DNA of 64,000 nucleotides from Bradyrhizobium sp. CB1650 (GTDB lineage Bacteria; Pseudomonadota; Alphaproteobacteria; Rhizobiales; Xanthobacteraceae): assembly GCF_029761915.1 (NCBI RefSeq), contig NZ_CP121695.1:6663501-6727500 (forward strand), in the 5' to 3' direction. Positions 26,671 through 34,958 of this stretch are shown piece after piece. The notes under the pieces are model-generated. The model was not told the origin of the DNA. It saw only the letters and a list, made by a program, of their open reading frames with translations, and did no database searches. Position 1 is the first letter of the stretch. Each line of letters begins with the position of its first letter. Made by a program: the position numbers and the translations under genes.

Positions 26671-27054
26671 TTGAAGTGCGTATCGGCCAGACATAGTTTC
26701 TGATCGAGCAGCCCAGCCGCGTTTCTCCTCCCTGGCGCGCACCGTGTGGTCTGCCTCGCGGACGGCTTCACGTCGATTCACCCCGGCTTACGATGCGAGG
26801 CCGTCCGCCTCCTTGTCCTCCATCGGCCGCCACTGCGGCGCTCTTGAGTGCCGCATCTGGACGAGAGGCTGCCGCCGGACCTCCCAAATCACGCAAGCCG
26901 GCGCGTAACGAGCATCCGGCACGCGCTGCGGATGACGACGTCGCGCTCTCCCCACGGGTGCGAGATCCGGCCGGTATCGCTCAACGCTGACGGCGAACTG
27001 AAGACACCATAACCCTGCGTATAACGTTCTTCATCCTTTTCAGTATCGAACTCT
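26671..27054. other. gap without a recognised gene
   Basis: This is the divergent region between the kinase gene and the small gene at 27180. I find no supported coding sequence. The left end holds the StyR-like box, and the right end the TACCCGGGTA site; between them is ordinary GC-rich sequence with no family similarity that I can recognise. Confidence 0.5.
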
Positions 27055-27064
27055 TACCCGGGTA
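27055..27064. promoter_or_regulatory. perfect TACC-CG-GGTA palindrome
   Basis: TACCCGGGTA lies about 115 bp upstream of the small zinc-ribbon-like gene at 27180 and the winged-helix gene that follows. It shares the TACC/GGTA form with the site at 22943, and is a candidate target of the response regulator at 23566. Confidence 0.5.
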
Positions 27065-27179
27065 CGATTGAGGCTCGAGTCGCATCCTCTTAGGCTTCCT
27101 CTCGATCGGCTGGTCCTGCATGCAGATCGGGACAGCGAATACGAGAAACAACTATTCACGCGAGCCGGAGGAGAACGAA

Positions 27180-27395
27180 ATGCCCGACAATTTTCGATGC
27201 CATCGTGACGCCGTCGCCAAGCGCTGTTCGATCTGTGATCGGCCATTTGGTCTCATTCGTCATTATTCCTGGCGAACTCCGCTCTGTTCGAAGACATGCG
27301 TTGAACGGTTCAAGACGCGCCAGACGATGGACCGCGGTTGGCTATTCTGGATCGCTCCGGCTAACGGGGCTCGCTCGTCCGCCGCATCGCATTGA
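27180..27395 (+). CDS. small zinc-ribbon-like hypothetical protein
   Basis: The 71-residue protein (MPDNFRCHRDAVAKRCSICD, then PLCSKTCVERFKTR) has a CxxC...CxxxC arrangement typical of a treble-clef or zinc-ribbon fold. A GGAGGAG site just before the ATG at 27180 supports translation. It precedes the winged-helix regulator by 52 bp on the same strand. No function is known to me. Confidence 0.7.
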   Translation: MPDNFRCHRDAVAKRCSICDRPFGLIRHYSWRTPLCSKTCVERFKTRQTMDRGWLFWIAPANGARSSAASH

Positions 27396-27447
27396 GAGGC
27401 GACGTCAGCATCAACCTGGCCCATGGCAGAGGCGGAAAGGACATCGC

Positions 27448-28281
27448 ATGCCCACTCCTGACAGTGACAGTGGCAACCCGCGTCGGGTCGAACAGGTATT
27501 CGCCGACGCTGGCCCAAGGGCGCAGCCGAGATCAGCACACTTGCCAGGCCGATCAGCTCGACGGGGGCAGCATCGAAGCACGGACCCGGCGACAGGGAAT
27601 CCGCCAAGGCGGCGGAGTGCTCATACCGAACTGCTGGCTGATATCGATGGGATTCCGGTATTGGTGCGCTTTCTCCTTGCCGATATGCCAGCAGACGGGC
27701 AATCCGAATTCGCGTTCAGGGATGTCAATCTTCATTCGGCGTTGTCGACCACGGTCGAGAAGGCGGTCGTCAGGATGGGTGGCTCTCGGCTACAACGTCA
27801 CGCCCCCGCGAAACAGCCGCTTGCGACAGTTGAATTGATAGCGACCGCCGAACACCTGGCGCGGCTGGCGGCGCGACCAAATCACACGACACTGCGCGTC
27901 GGACCGCTGGAGCTCGATCTGATCGACCGGACTGCGAAGCGTGGCGATCGTCACATCGACTTAAGACCGCGCGAATTTCAGCTGCTCAAGTACATGATGC
28001 AGCGCAGTGATATATTGCTGACGCGGGCCAGCCTCCTGAAGGAGGTGTGGAACTATAAATTCGTGCCCGAGAGCAATCTCGTTGACGTTCACATGAGCAA
28101 GCTTCGTCGCAAGATTGACGGACCAAGTGAGTTCCCGATCATTCGCAATGTCCGGGGCATCGGTTTTGTCTTGAGCTCACCACCATCTTCACAGACTTCG
28201 ATCTCGACGACCGCTGAACCAACACGAGCCCGGGCATCCGGGAACGTTTCGGGCGCGCTTGACCGATTGCTGCAGTGGTGA
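27448..28281 (+). CDS. winged-helix (OmpR/PhoB-type) transcriptional regulator without receiver
   Basis: The C-terminal half (about residues 145-235) is a PhoB-type winged helix: LRVGPLELDLIDRTAKRG, DLRPREFQLLKYMMQR, RASLLKEVWNYKFVPE, VDVHMSKLRRKID and IIRNVRGIGFVLS. The N-terminal part has no receiver Asp; a middle segment (DIDGIPVLVRFLLADMPADG) recurs in rhizobial relatives. The first 60 residues are Arg/Pro-rich and look unlike a domain, so an upstream frameshift is possible. The ATG at 27448 follows GGAAAGGA. Confidence 0.8.
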   Translation: MPTPDSDSGNPRRVEQVFADAGPRAQPRSAHLPGRSARRGQHRSTDPATGNPPRRRSAHTELLADIDGIPVLVRFLLADMPADGQSEFAFRDVNLHSALSTTVEKAVVRMGGSRLQRHAPAKQPLATVELIATAEHLARLAARPNHTTLRVGPLELDLIDRTAKRGDRHIDLRPREFQLLKYMMQRSDILLTRASLLKEVWNYKFVPESNLVDVHMSKLRRKIDGPSEFPIIRNVRGIGFVLSSPPSSQTSISTTAEPTRARASGNVSGALDRLLQW

Positions 28282-28463
28282 CCCATCGCGAATCGCGGTC
28301 GCGAGAATAGCTGAGCAATAACATCTATTCGCCACTCGAGTGCCCATGGCAAAAAAGGAGAACTGGGTTAGTGTCAAACGAGAGTGGAGCCTGCATGTGT
28401 GCTATGAGATTTGGCCATCGCCCGTCCACGTCCGCAAGCCCCTGCCCCCGCGTGATCAATCCT

Positions 28464-28610
28464 CTACTTCTGGTCTCCCGGGCCTGACGCTTGCAGAACG
28501 CCAAGCCGCTCGGCAATCGTGACGAGCTGAGCCAAGGATTGCACCTTCATTTTCTCCATGATCACTTGCCGATGCGCCTTGATCGTTCGCTCGCTGCAGC
28601 GCCGGGAGCC
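28464..28610 (-). pseudogene. C-terminal fragment of a LuxR/FixJ-type response regulator
   Basis: The minus strand reads SERTIKAHRQVIMEKMKVQS, then LAQLVTIAERLGVLQ, ending at a TAG at 28464. This is the recognition helix and last helix of a LuxR-type output domain. Upstream of CSERTIK the similarity stops within a few residues; the receiver is absent. Only about 45 residues survive, next to the two-component cluster, so it is the relic of a former paralogue. Confidence 0.75.
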
Positions 28611-28905
28611 GAGGTGTGGCCTTTTGATTGCAAATGCCTCGCACGTGCGCGCCGAGGCGGAGCACCGGGCTCACGTTGATCCAGATTTTCGTAATCGGCC
28701 GGAACCGCAGGATCTCGTTGCGACCTCTCAGTCATTACGGAGCTGGGCAATACGCGTCGGAGCGCCAGCGAAAGAGGTGCAGTTCGACGTCCGTTCGTGG
28801 GCCCTCCAGCGACGTCCGTTATTGCGCAGTTGTCGGCGGACAAGCGGAGATCAGGCATGCCACACGACACCACTCACCAGTTCATGAGTACGCGGCCTTC
28901 TCTAG
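28611..28905. other. gap without a recognised gene
   Basis: This 295-bp stretch follows the LuxR fragment and precedes the end of the anti-sigma gene. Open frames cross it on both strands, but none has a ribosome site or recognisable family content; it may be decayed coding sequence. Confidence 0.4.
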
Positions 28906-29679
28906 CTAGATAGCGCGCGCCTGTCTGCGGACCTCGTTCGCGATGGGCCTTAAGGTCTCCGCCGGCGCCTCGCCGACGAGGCTGTAGCCGATCCCGTTAT
29001 CCGCCCAGGCAAACCCGCTGGCGCTGCCGCTCGACTGCGCCGTCATGGGCGCGTTCTGGTCGGCGCTGGTCATCGGCCGCGTCAGCACGACAACCCGGCT
29101 GCCATGATCGTCGTCATACATGAACATCGCGGCCGGTCCGTGCTGGGTCGCAACCAGTCGCCCACCCATCAGACGGTAACCTGAGTTCGCCAGGTCCGGC
29201 ACCCTGATGGGCCGGTTGAGCCGGCTGGAGACCCATTGAACGAGCTGGGCCGCGTCGGATGCTCGCACCTCGACCGGGCGCACCCGATCCGGTGCGTAGA
29301 CATTGTAGGAATAGGCTGCTTCCTGCGCCAGTGCGGCCAGGCCGCCAGGTGACGGCTCAACCGAGCTGCGCACCACCCAGCCGCCGAGCCCGCCAATGCT
29401 GAGCAGCAGCATCGCCGCGATCGCCCACCAGGTCGGGGGAGGACGACGCGTCCGGCTCTCCACAATGCGCGAAAGGTTCAGCTCGGGTGGCAACGGCTCC
29501 TCGGCGATCGGCGCAAGCGCCGCGCGCAACAGCTCCCGCTGGTCGGCGAACCCGGCGACGCGTTTGGCGACCTCCGGATGATCGGCGAGATAGGCGCCGA
29601 CTTCCGCCCGACGCTCGGGTTCGAGCACATCATCCACATAGGCGTGGAGATCATCTTCCGTGATCGGTCGGTGATTCAT
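28906..29679 (-). CDS. transmembrane anti-sigma factor
   Basis: The 257-residue protein has a short cytoplasmic anti-sigma domain (ITEDDLHAYVDDVLEPERRA, DHPEVAKRVAGFADQ), one membrane span (WWAIAAMLLLSIGGLGGWVV, near residues 83-102) and a periplasmic domain of about 150 residues. It should hold the ECF sigma factor inactive until an envelope signal is received. The start overlaps the sigma gene's stop by 4 bp, the usual arrangement of such pairs. The zinc-binding HxxxCxxC motif of ZAS proteins is absent. Confidence 0.92.
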   Translation of the reverse strand: MNHRPITEDDLHAYVDDVLEPERRAEVGAYLADHPEVAKRVAGFADQRELLRAALAPIAEEPLPPELNLSRIVESRTRRPPPTWWAIAAMLLLSIGGLGGWVVRSSVEPSPGGLAALAQEAAYSYNVYAPDRVRPVEVRASDAAQLVQWVSSRLNRPIRVPDLANSGYRLMGGRLVATQHGPAAMFMYDDDHGSRVVVLTRPMTSADQNAPMTAQSSGSASGFAWADNGIGYSLVGEAPAETLRPIANEVRRQARAI

Positions 29680-30200
29680 GTCAGCCTCCGCATTGTCACC
29701 ACATCCCCCGTCGTACCGGCAACGCCGTCGAACTCCTGCTGCAACCTCTCGCGTGCCCGCGACAGGCGGGACATCACGGTGCCAACGGGAACGTTCAACA
29801 CTTTCGCAGCTTCTGCATAAGAAAGATCCTCGACGGCAACCAGCAGCAGCACGGCGCGCTGCTCCTCCGGCAGCTTCGCAAGCTTGTCGAGTACGTCTTG
29901 ATACATCAGCCGATGCTCCTGCCCGGCGGCCCTACTGAACTCGCTCTCACCCGCCTCCTCGATCGGCACATGCCTGCCGCGCGATGAGGTTTGGCGGAAT
30001 TGATCGGCCGCGAGGTTATGCAGGATCGTGAACAGCCAGGCGCGCACGCTGCCGTCACGCCGCTGATTCCAGCGGCTGACGGCGCGCTCCAGACAGTCCT
30101 GCACCAGATCGTCGGCATTTGCGCGGTTGCGCACGAGCGCGCGCGCATAGCGGCGGAGGGCGGGGATCAGCGGCTCGACCTGAACCAGCATATCCTTCAT
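29676..30200 (-). CDS. ECF-type RNA polymerase sigma factor
   Basis: The 174-residue sigma-70 family protein has region 2 (YARALVRNRANADDLVQDCL) and region 4 (LPEEQRAVLLLVAVEDLSYA, then VGTVMSRLSRARERLQ). GGAGGG precedes the ATG at 30200. It lies 39 bp downstream of the beta-propeller gene and is co-translated with its anti-sigma factor. The operon's upstream members (DUF305 protein, propeller) are probable targets or signal sensors. Confidence 0.94.
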   Translation of the reverse strand: MKDMLVQVEPLIPALRRYARALVRNRANADDLVQDCLERAVSRWNQRRDGSVRAWLFTILHNLAADQFRQTSSRGRHVPIEEAGESEFSRAAGQEHRLMYQDVLDKLAKLPEEQRAVLLLVAVEDLSYAEAAKVLNVPVGTVMSRLSRARERLQQEFDGVAGTTGDVVTMRRLT

Positions 30201-30239
30201 TGCACCCTCCGCCTGCGTTCCTTTTCGCTTCAGCGAACG

Positions 30240-31694
30240 TCAACGGGTCTCAATCTGGACCGTCTCGCCCGGCATCGCCGCGTCGCCGGATGCGATCACA
30301 AGGTATCGCTTGTCGGCCTTGCCACTTTGATCGACGATTTGCCGGATCGGGCCAGCGGCGTTGACGATAGCCGATCCTGCCGGGCTCGTCATGAAGGCGG
30401 CGAGCGGCTGCAACGGGCCGCTACCATCTTCATGCTCGGCCAGCGCCAGGACGTATTTCTGCTTAGGCTGAAGCCCCGTCACCGAGGCCTGCAGGATCTG
30501 GATCAGGCCCTGGTCGAACAGCGACACGCTGGTCGGCGCCTTGCCATCGTCCGTCCGCTGCTTGGGCGCCAAGGCGAGATGGGCAACCTGCCCGGCGATA
30601 CCAAGTGGCTGAAGGTTCTGACGGTCATCGGGATTGGGCGCCGCGTTCGGGACATAGGCGATCGCTTGAGGTGCCTGGCCGATCGGAATGTTCGCAATCA
30701 CCTTGTTGGTCGCGGTGTCGATTGCCGCCAGCGCATCGGCGTTCTCGAGGCCAACATAGATGCGCGTGCCGTCGCCGGACGGCCAGACACCGTGCGGCAA
30801 GCTGCCGACCGGGATGGTCGCGACCTCTGAGAAGTCATCGGTGCGGAACACCTTGACTTCGTTCAGGCCACCGATCGTGACATAAGCGAACGTGCCCTTT
30901 GCGGTGTGAATAAAGTTGACATGATTGGTGATCGGCCCGGTGTCGATCGTCTTGATGAGGTTAAACGGGGGACGGGCGTCAAACACCTGAGTCTTGCCGA
31001 CGTCCTTGAGGGTGAACCACACCTGATTGCCATCGGGTGTCGCCGCGATGTTCGGGCAGAAGGGGCTTTCCTGCTTCACCTTGGCGACGATCTTGTGATC
31101 GGCAACCGTGACGACATCGGTTTCCGGATTGAACGACGAGCAAATGTAGCCGTATTTGCCGTCGGGCGAGAAGATCTGCATGCCCGGGCCATTCGGCGTG
31201 GTGATGCGGGTCTTCTCTTCAAAGCTCTTGGCATCGATCACCGAGATATAGTTCTCGCCGCGCACCGTGACCCATACCTCCTTGCCGTCGGGTGTATAGA
31301 AAGCTTCATGCGGCGAGCGGCCGACATAGGTCACGTGCTTGACGGCATTAGTCGCGGTGTCGATGAAGGTCACCGAATTCGAGCCGATCGACACCACCGC
31401 GAGGGTGCGGTGATCAGGCGAATAGCCCATGCCGTGAACGAGCACCTGGCCCTTGTACAGCGGGCTGAAATTGGCGGGCTGCGGATCACCCAGCCGGATC
31501 ACCCCCAGCAGCTTGTTGTCGACAGGATCCGTCACCGAGACCGTGTTCGAGAACTGCTCGGCCGCATAAACGCGGTCATGATGGCTGATCGGGATGTCGG
31601 GCGAGGACAGCGCGCCGGGCGCTTGCCCCGCCCACGCGGCGGAACCGGTTGCGAGCATCGTTGCCGCCAAGAAGAATGTCTTCCACGTCTTCAT
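30240..31694 (-). CDS. exported YncE-like beta-propeller protein
   Basis: The 484-residue protein has a signal peptide (WKTFFLAATMLATGSAAWA) and repeated blades of the YncE/YVTN type (NSVTFIDTATNAVKHVTYVG, NYISVIDAKSFEEKTRI, NADALAAIDTATNKVIANIP), then a C-terminal extension of about 120 residues. It is periplasmic; such propellers act as binding scaffolds. TAGGAG lies before the ATG. It follows the DUF305 gene by 10 bp and precedes the ECF sigma gene by 39 bp, indicating one operon. Confidence 0.9.
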   Translation of the reverse strand: MKTWKTFFLAATMLATGSAAWAGQAPGALSSPDIPISHHDRVYAAEQFSNTVSVTDPVDNKLLGVIRLGDPQPANFSPLYKGQVLVHGMGYSPDHRTLAVVSIGSNSVTFIDTATNAVKHVTYVGRSPHEAFYTPDGKEVWVTVRGENYISVIDAKSFEEKTRITTPNGPGMQIFSPDGKYGYICSSFNPETDVVTVADHKIVAKVKQESPFCPNIAATPDGNQVWFTLKDVGKTQVFDARPPFNLIKTIDTGPITNHVNFIHTAKGTFAYVTIGGLNEVKVFRTDDFSEVATIPVGSLPHGVWPSGDGTRIYVGLENADALAAIDTATNKVIANIPIGQAPQAIAYVPNAAPNPDDRQNLQPLGIAGQVAHLALAPKQRTDDGKAPTSVSLFDQGLIQILQASVTGLQPKQKYVLALAEHEDGSGPLQPLAAFMTSPAGSAIVNAAGPIRQIVDQSGKADKRYLVIASGDAAMPGETVQIETR

Positions 31695-31704
31695 GTTTTC
31701 GCTC

Positions 31705-32238
31705 CTAGTGTTTCATTCCGGTGGAGATGTCCATCTGCATGCCCGAGTGATGGTGATCGTGCGCAGCGGGGAGGGCCTGCTGTTGTGTCGGTGCCGGCGT
31801 GGTATCGGTCGCCGGTTCGCCGATTGCGAGCTTCATCGCGGCAATCTCCTGCATCTGATCGACGATGATTTCCTGCGCGATCCGCCGAAGCTGCTCGTTC
31901 TTGCCGTAGCGCAGCTCGATCACGGCCATGTCGATGGCGCCTTGATGATGCGGGTTCATCATGGCAACGAAATCGCGATCGATGTCGCCGGTCGGCTTCG
32001 CCGCCATGTCGTTCATCATCTTGGTCATCGCGGCGTCGTTCTCTCTCAGGAACGCAGCTTCCTCGGCGCTGAGCGCTGCCGGAGGATCGGCCGGATGGGC
32101 CTCATGCGCGAACGCGAGCGGCGGGATCGCGAAGGCGACGAGGAGCCGCGCGCCGAGCAGAAGCGTGACGAACCTTGGTCTCCGGAAGCGGCATCTGCTT
32201 GCGAGTGTCGCCATGAATCTGCGGGGCGGCTGGTGCAT
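31705..32238 (-). CDS. exported DUF305 protein with His/Met-rich tail
   Basis: The 177-residue protein has an N-terminal signal (VTLLLGARLLVAFAIPPLAFA) and a DUF305 four-helix core (NDMAAKPTGDIDRDFVAMMN, then PHHQGAIDMAVIELRYGKNE). The last 20 residues are rich in His and Met (HDHHHSGMQMD), suggesting copper or silver binding as in CopM-type relatives. The ATG at 32238 has GGGAG 6 bases upstream. It is the first gene of the DUF305-propeller-ECF-anti-sigma run. A second DUF305 gene lies at 46773. Confidence 0.88.
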   Translation of the reverse strand: MHQPPRRFMATLASRCRFRRPRFVTLLLGARLLVAFAIPPLAFAHEAHPADPPAALSAEEAAFLRENDAAMTKMMNDMAAKPTGDIDRDFVAMMNPHHQGAIDMAVIELRYGKNEQLRRIAQEIIVDQMQEIAAMKLAIGEPATDTTPAPTQQQALPAAHDHHHSGMQMDISTGMKH

Positions 32239-32400
32239 CCTGAACTCCCATGTTGATCGCATGGGGGTGTGACGGAGCAGCGCGCGTTCTATTCCAGACG
32301 GCTGCAAGAATTCTTCGGCCGTGAGCAGCGGTCCTCCAAAAAAGTGAACTGCAACAATGGCTAAGGCACCACCTTTGGGCTGATCACAGAAGCGTTAGCG

Positions 32401-32409
32401 CCCCCCCCC
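32401..32409. repeat. run of nine C
   Basis: Nine consecutive C sit about 100 bp upstream of the yeiH-like gene and 160 bp upstream of the DUF305 gene. Such tracts slip easily in replication and in sequencing. Confidence 0.8.
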
Positions 32410-32508
32410 GCTGACGAATGATCGATTTCATCGATGGGAACGGTCAAATCAATCTGTTAGATAAATCTGATCTCGCGAACCACAGTTGGCGTAACCCCGG
32501 AGACGCCA

Positions 32509-33567
32509 ATGACATCTGCCATCCATTCCCGCTATTCGCCAACCAGACTCGTCATACGCGACGCCATCATGTCGCGCGTGGAGTCTGTCCGCTCGGTCAT
32601 CCCCGGCGTCGCGCTGGCCGGAGCCATCGCGCTCGCCGCAAACTTGCTTCACGGCCTTCCGGGGGCCGCCACGTTCAGCCCGATGATCATCGCGATCGCG
32701 ATCGGGATAGCGGCGCGCAATCTGGTCGGCACGCCATCTTTCGCCGGCCCCGGAATCGCTTTCAGCATGCGCCGCCTGCTTCGGGCTGCGATCGTTCTGC
32801 TTGGCCTTCAGATCACGCTGACCCAGCTTGCAGCCGTGGGTGCAAAGGGGCTCTTCATCGTCATCAGCACGCTCGTTGCCACCTTCGGTTTCACCCTCGC
32901 AGCCGGCCGCGCGCTGGGCGTCGACCGGAGGCTCACCGAACTGACCGCCGCGGGCACGTCGATCTGCGGCGCATCGGCAGTTGTAGCGACCAACAGCGTC
33001 ACCGAAGCATCCGACGAGGACGTGGCTTACGCAATTGCCTGCGTCACGATCTTCGGCTCGATCGCGATGTTCGTCTATCCCGTGCTTCCCCGTCTCTTGC
33101 ATCTCGACGGCGCGGCCTACGGCCTCTGGAGCGGGGCATCCATCCACGAGATTGCGCAGGTGGCCGCCGCTTCCTTTCAGAACAGCCAGCGCGCGGGCGA
33201 AATCGCAACGGTCGCCAAGCTCGCTCGCGTCATGTTGCTTGCGCCCGTTGTCGTGGCCCTCAGCTTCGCGCCCCGGGTTTCGGCCCCGCGCGCGCCCGGC
33301 AAGTCGGGAAGGCCGTCCCTCCCCTGGTTCGCGATCGGCTTTGTCGCGGTGACCGTCATCAACAGTGTCGTGACCATCCCGGCAGAACTCAGGAGCGCAA
33401 CGGTCACCCTGTCGACGTTCCTGCTCACGATCGCGCTCGCTGCCATGGGCCTCGAGACCGACGTCCGCAGACTCTACGCGGAAGGACTGCGTCCGGCTAT
33501 ATTGGGCGGGCTGGCCTTCCTGTTCATCGCAACCTTCAGCCTGACGCTCATCAAACTCATGGGGTGA
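32509..33567 (+). CDS. YeiH family putative sulfate/sulfite exporter
   Basis: The 352-residue membrane protein has about ten spans and UPF0324/YeiH landmarks: FSPMIIAIAIGIAARNLVG, AGTSICGASAVVATNSVTEA and YGLWSGASIHEIAQVAAAS. Relatives are thought to export sulfite or sulfate. It ends 2 bp before a LysR gene, and sulfite dehydrogenase genes follow, so the context strongly favours a sulfur oxyanion role. The ATG at 32509 precedes the first span by about 30 residues; ATG at 32569 is an alternative. Confidence 0.9.
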   Translation: MTSAIHSRYSPTRLVIRDAIMSRVESVRSVIPGVALAGAIALAANLLHGLPGAATFSPMIIAIAIGIAARNLVGTPSFAGPGIAFSMRRLLRAAIVLLGLQITLTQLAAVGAKGLFIVISTLVATFGFTLAAGRALGVDRRLTELTAAGTSICGASAVVATNSVTEASDEDVAYAIACVTIFGSIAMFVYPVLPRLLHLDGAAYGLWSGASIHEIAQVAAASFQNSQRAGEIATVAKLARVMLLAPVVVALSFAPRVSAPRAPGKSGRPSLPWFAIGFVAVTVINSVVTIPAELRSATVTLSTFLLTIALAAMGLETDVRRLYAEGLRPAILGGLAFLFIATFSLTLIKLMG

Positions 33568-33569
33568 CC

Positions 33570-34457
33570 ATGACGCTCGAACAGCTCCGGATCTTTGCCG
33601 CGGTCGCCGACAAGCAGCACGTCACACAAGCCGCCCGCGAATTGAATCTGACGCAATCAGCCACGAGCGCCGCAATCGCCGCGCTCGAAGGGCGTTATGG
33701 CGTCAAGCTGTTCGATCGGGTGGGCCGCGGCATCGTTCTCACGCACATGGGCCGCTCATTTCTCGGAGAAGCGCGTGCCGTGCTGGCGCGTGCCCATGCC
33801 GCCGAGCAGGTCCTGCGGGACTTTGCCGGGCTCACGGCCGGAAAACTTGTGATTGCCGCCAGCCAGACGGTCGGCAGCTACTGGCTGCCCACGAGGCTGC
33901 TGGCATTTCAGGCTACCTGTCCCGGCATCGAACTTGCCGTGAAGATCGCCAACACCGAACAGGTCGCAACCGACGTTCGCGAAGGCATGGCAGATGTCGG
34001 CTTCATCGAAGGCGACATCGACGACGCTGCATTGTCCGTCCGCCGCGTCGGTGGCGATATGCTGGTCGCTGTGGTGGGTGCACAACACCCTCTGGCGAAC
34101 CAGAAAACGCTGCCTGCCGACTGGATGACCAGAACACCATGGATCCTTCGCGAACCGGGCTCCGGAACGCGTGCCATGTTCGAACGCGCGTTGAGGAAGC
34201 GCGGCGTGCGCCTCTCCAACCTGACGGTGCAGCTCGAATTGGCTTCGAACGAGGCAATTCGAACGGCGGTCGAGACCGGCCGCTGCGCCGCCGCCATCTC
34301 CGACCTGGCGGTTGAAAAGGCCGTAGCGGCCCGGCGGCTGTTCCAGCTCGAGGGCGAACTGGCGAAGCGTTCATTCTACGCCTTGCGTCACAAGGAGCGG
34401 CATGTCAGCAAGGCCGAGGCCGCGCTGATGTCCAGCATCGCAAGCGGCGCCCCGTAG
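33570..34457 (+). CDS. LysR family regulator (CysB/YeiE-like)
   Basis: The 295-residue regulator has a winged helix (MTLEQLRIFAAVADKQHVTQ, then LNLTQSATSAAIAALEGRYG) and a LysR effector domain (GKLVIAASQTVGSYWLPTRL). It starts 2 bp after the yeiH-like stop, so it is co-transcribed with the exporter. E. coli yeiE is likewise next to yeiH and answers to sulfite. It probably controls exporter and sorAB. Confidence 0.93.
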   Translation: MTLEQLRIFAAVADKQHVTQAARELNLTQSATSAAIAALEGRYGVKLFDRVGRGIVLTHMGRSFLGEARAVLARAHAAEQVLRDFAGLTAGKLVIAASQTVGSYWLPTRLLAFQATCPGIELAVKIANTEQVATDVREGMADVGFIEGDIDDAALSVRRVGGDMLVAVVGAQHPLANQKTLPADWMTRTPWILREPGSGTRAMFERALRKRGVRLSNLTVQLELASNEAIRTAVETGRCAAAISDLAVEKAVAARRLFQLEGELAKRSFYALRHKERHVSKAEAALMSSIASGAP

Positions 34458-34682
34458 GCAGGCCTGCACCCGCAGACAATACTTATCATTGAACTGATAC
34501 GTCGCTGGTACTAGCCTGAGGATGCTGGCCTGCGGCAAATTCCTTGCGCATTCGATCGCAGCCGGCGATCAGAACGATCTAGTCATCTCGTTGGATCGCG
34601 GCCACGCCGCGGTCTACCTCTTTGGGAACCGGCAAGCACATCGAACGCTCCGCTTGCCAGAACATCGAGATGGAGATTTACA

Positions 34683-34913
34683 ATGATCGGTTCACGTCGC
34701 CCAGCCCTCACGATAGCCTTGCTGGCCACCGCCGCTTCCATGCTCGGTGCGCCGCTCCCGCATGCCAGCAGCACGACGCATGCTTCGGACCACCGGAGTG
34801 CCGTTCACTCGCAAGAGCATTTCCGCCTCACGAACAGACATCTGCCGTATAACCACCAGGCCCAACCCCAGCAACACGTCGAAGACCCCTTCGCGGATAT
34901 GATCCTCGGATGA
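34683..34913 (+). CDS. small exported protein in the sulfite module
   Basis: The 76-residue protein has a signal peptide (LTIALLATAASMLGAPLPHA) and a His/Gln-rich mature part of about 50 residues (SSTTHASDHRSAVHSQEHFR) that could bind metal. GGAG lies about 8 bases before the ATG. It lies between the LysR gene and sorA on the same strand, 45 bp before sorA. No family is recognised. Confidence 0.6.
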   Translation: MIGSRRPALTIALLATAASMLGAPLPHASSTTHASDHRSAVHSQEHFRLTNRHLPYNHQAQPQQHVEDPFADMILG

Positions 34914-34958
34914 GCGGGCCTGCGCCACGCGTACGCCGCTTCTCAACAGGAGCTTCCG

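Noticed and set aside
27263..27607. Minus-strand frame of 114 codons opposite the winged-helix gene
   Set aside because: Antisense to two better supported genes; no family similarity, weak start.
28340..28522. Short plus-strand frame starting MPMAKKENWVSVKREWS
   Set aside because: Partly antisense to the LuxR fragment and not followed by recognisable protein sequence; only the AAAGGAG-like run inside it looks gene-like.
34625..34649. GGAAC-N16-CGCT upstream of the small exported gene at 34683, resembling the EcfG general-stress promoter (GGAAC-N16/17-CGTT)
   Set aside because: One mismatch in the core -10 and no second example near other genes; too weak in GC-rich DNA.
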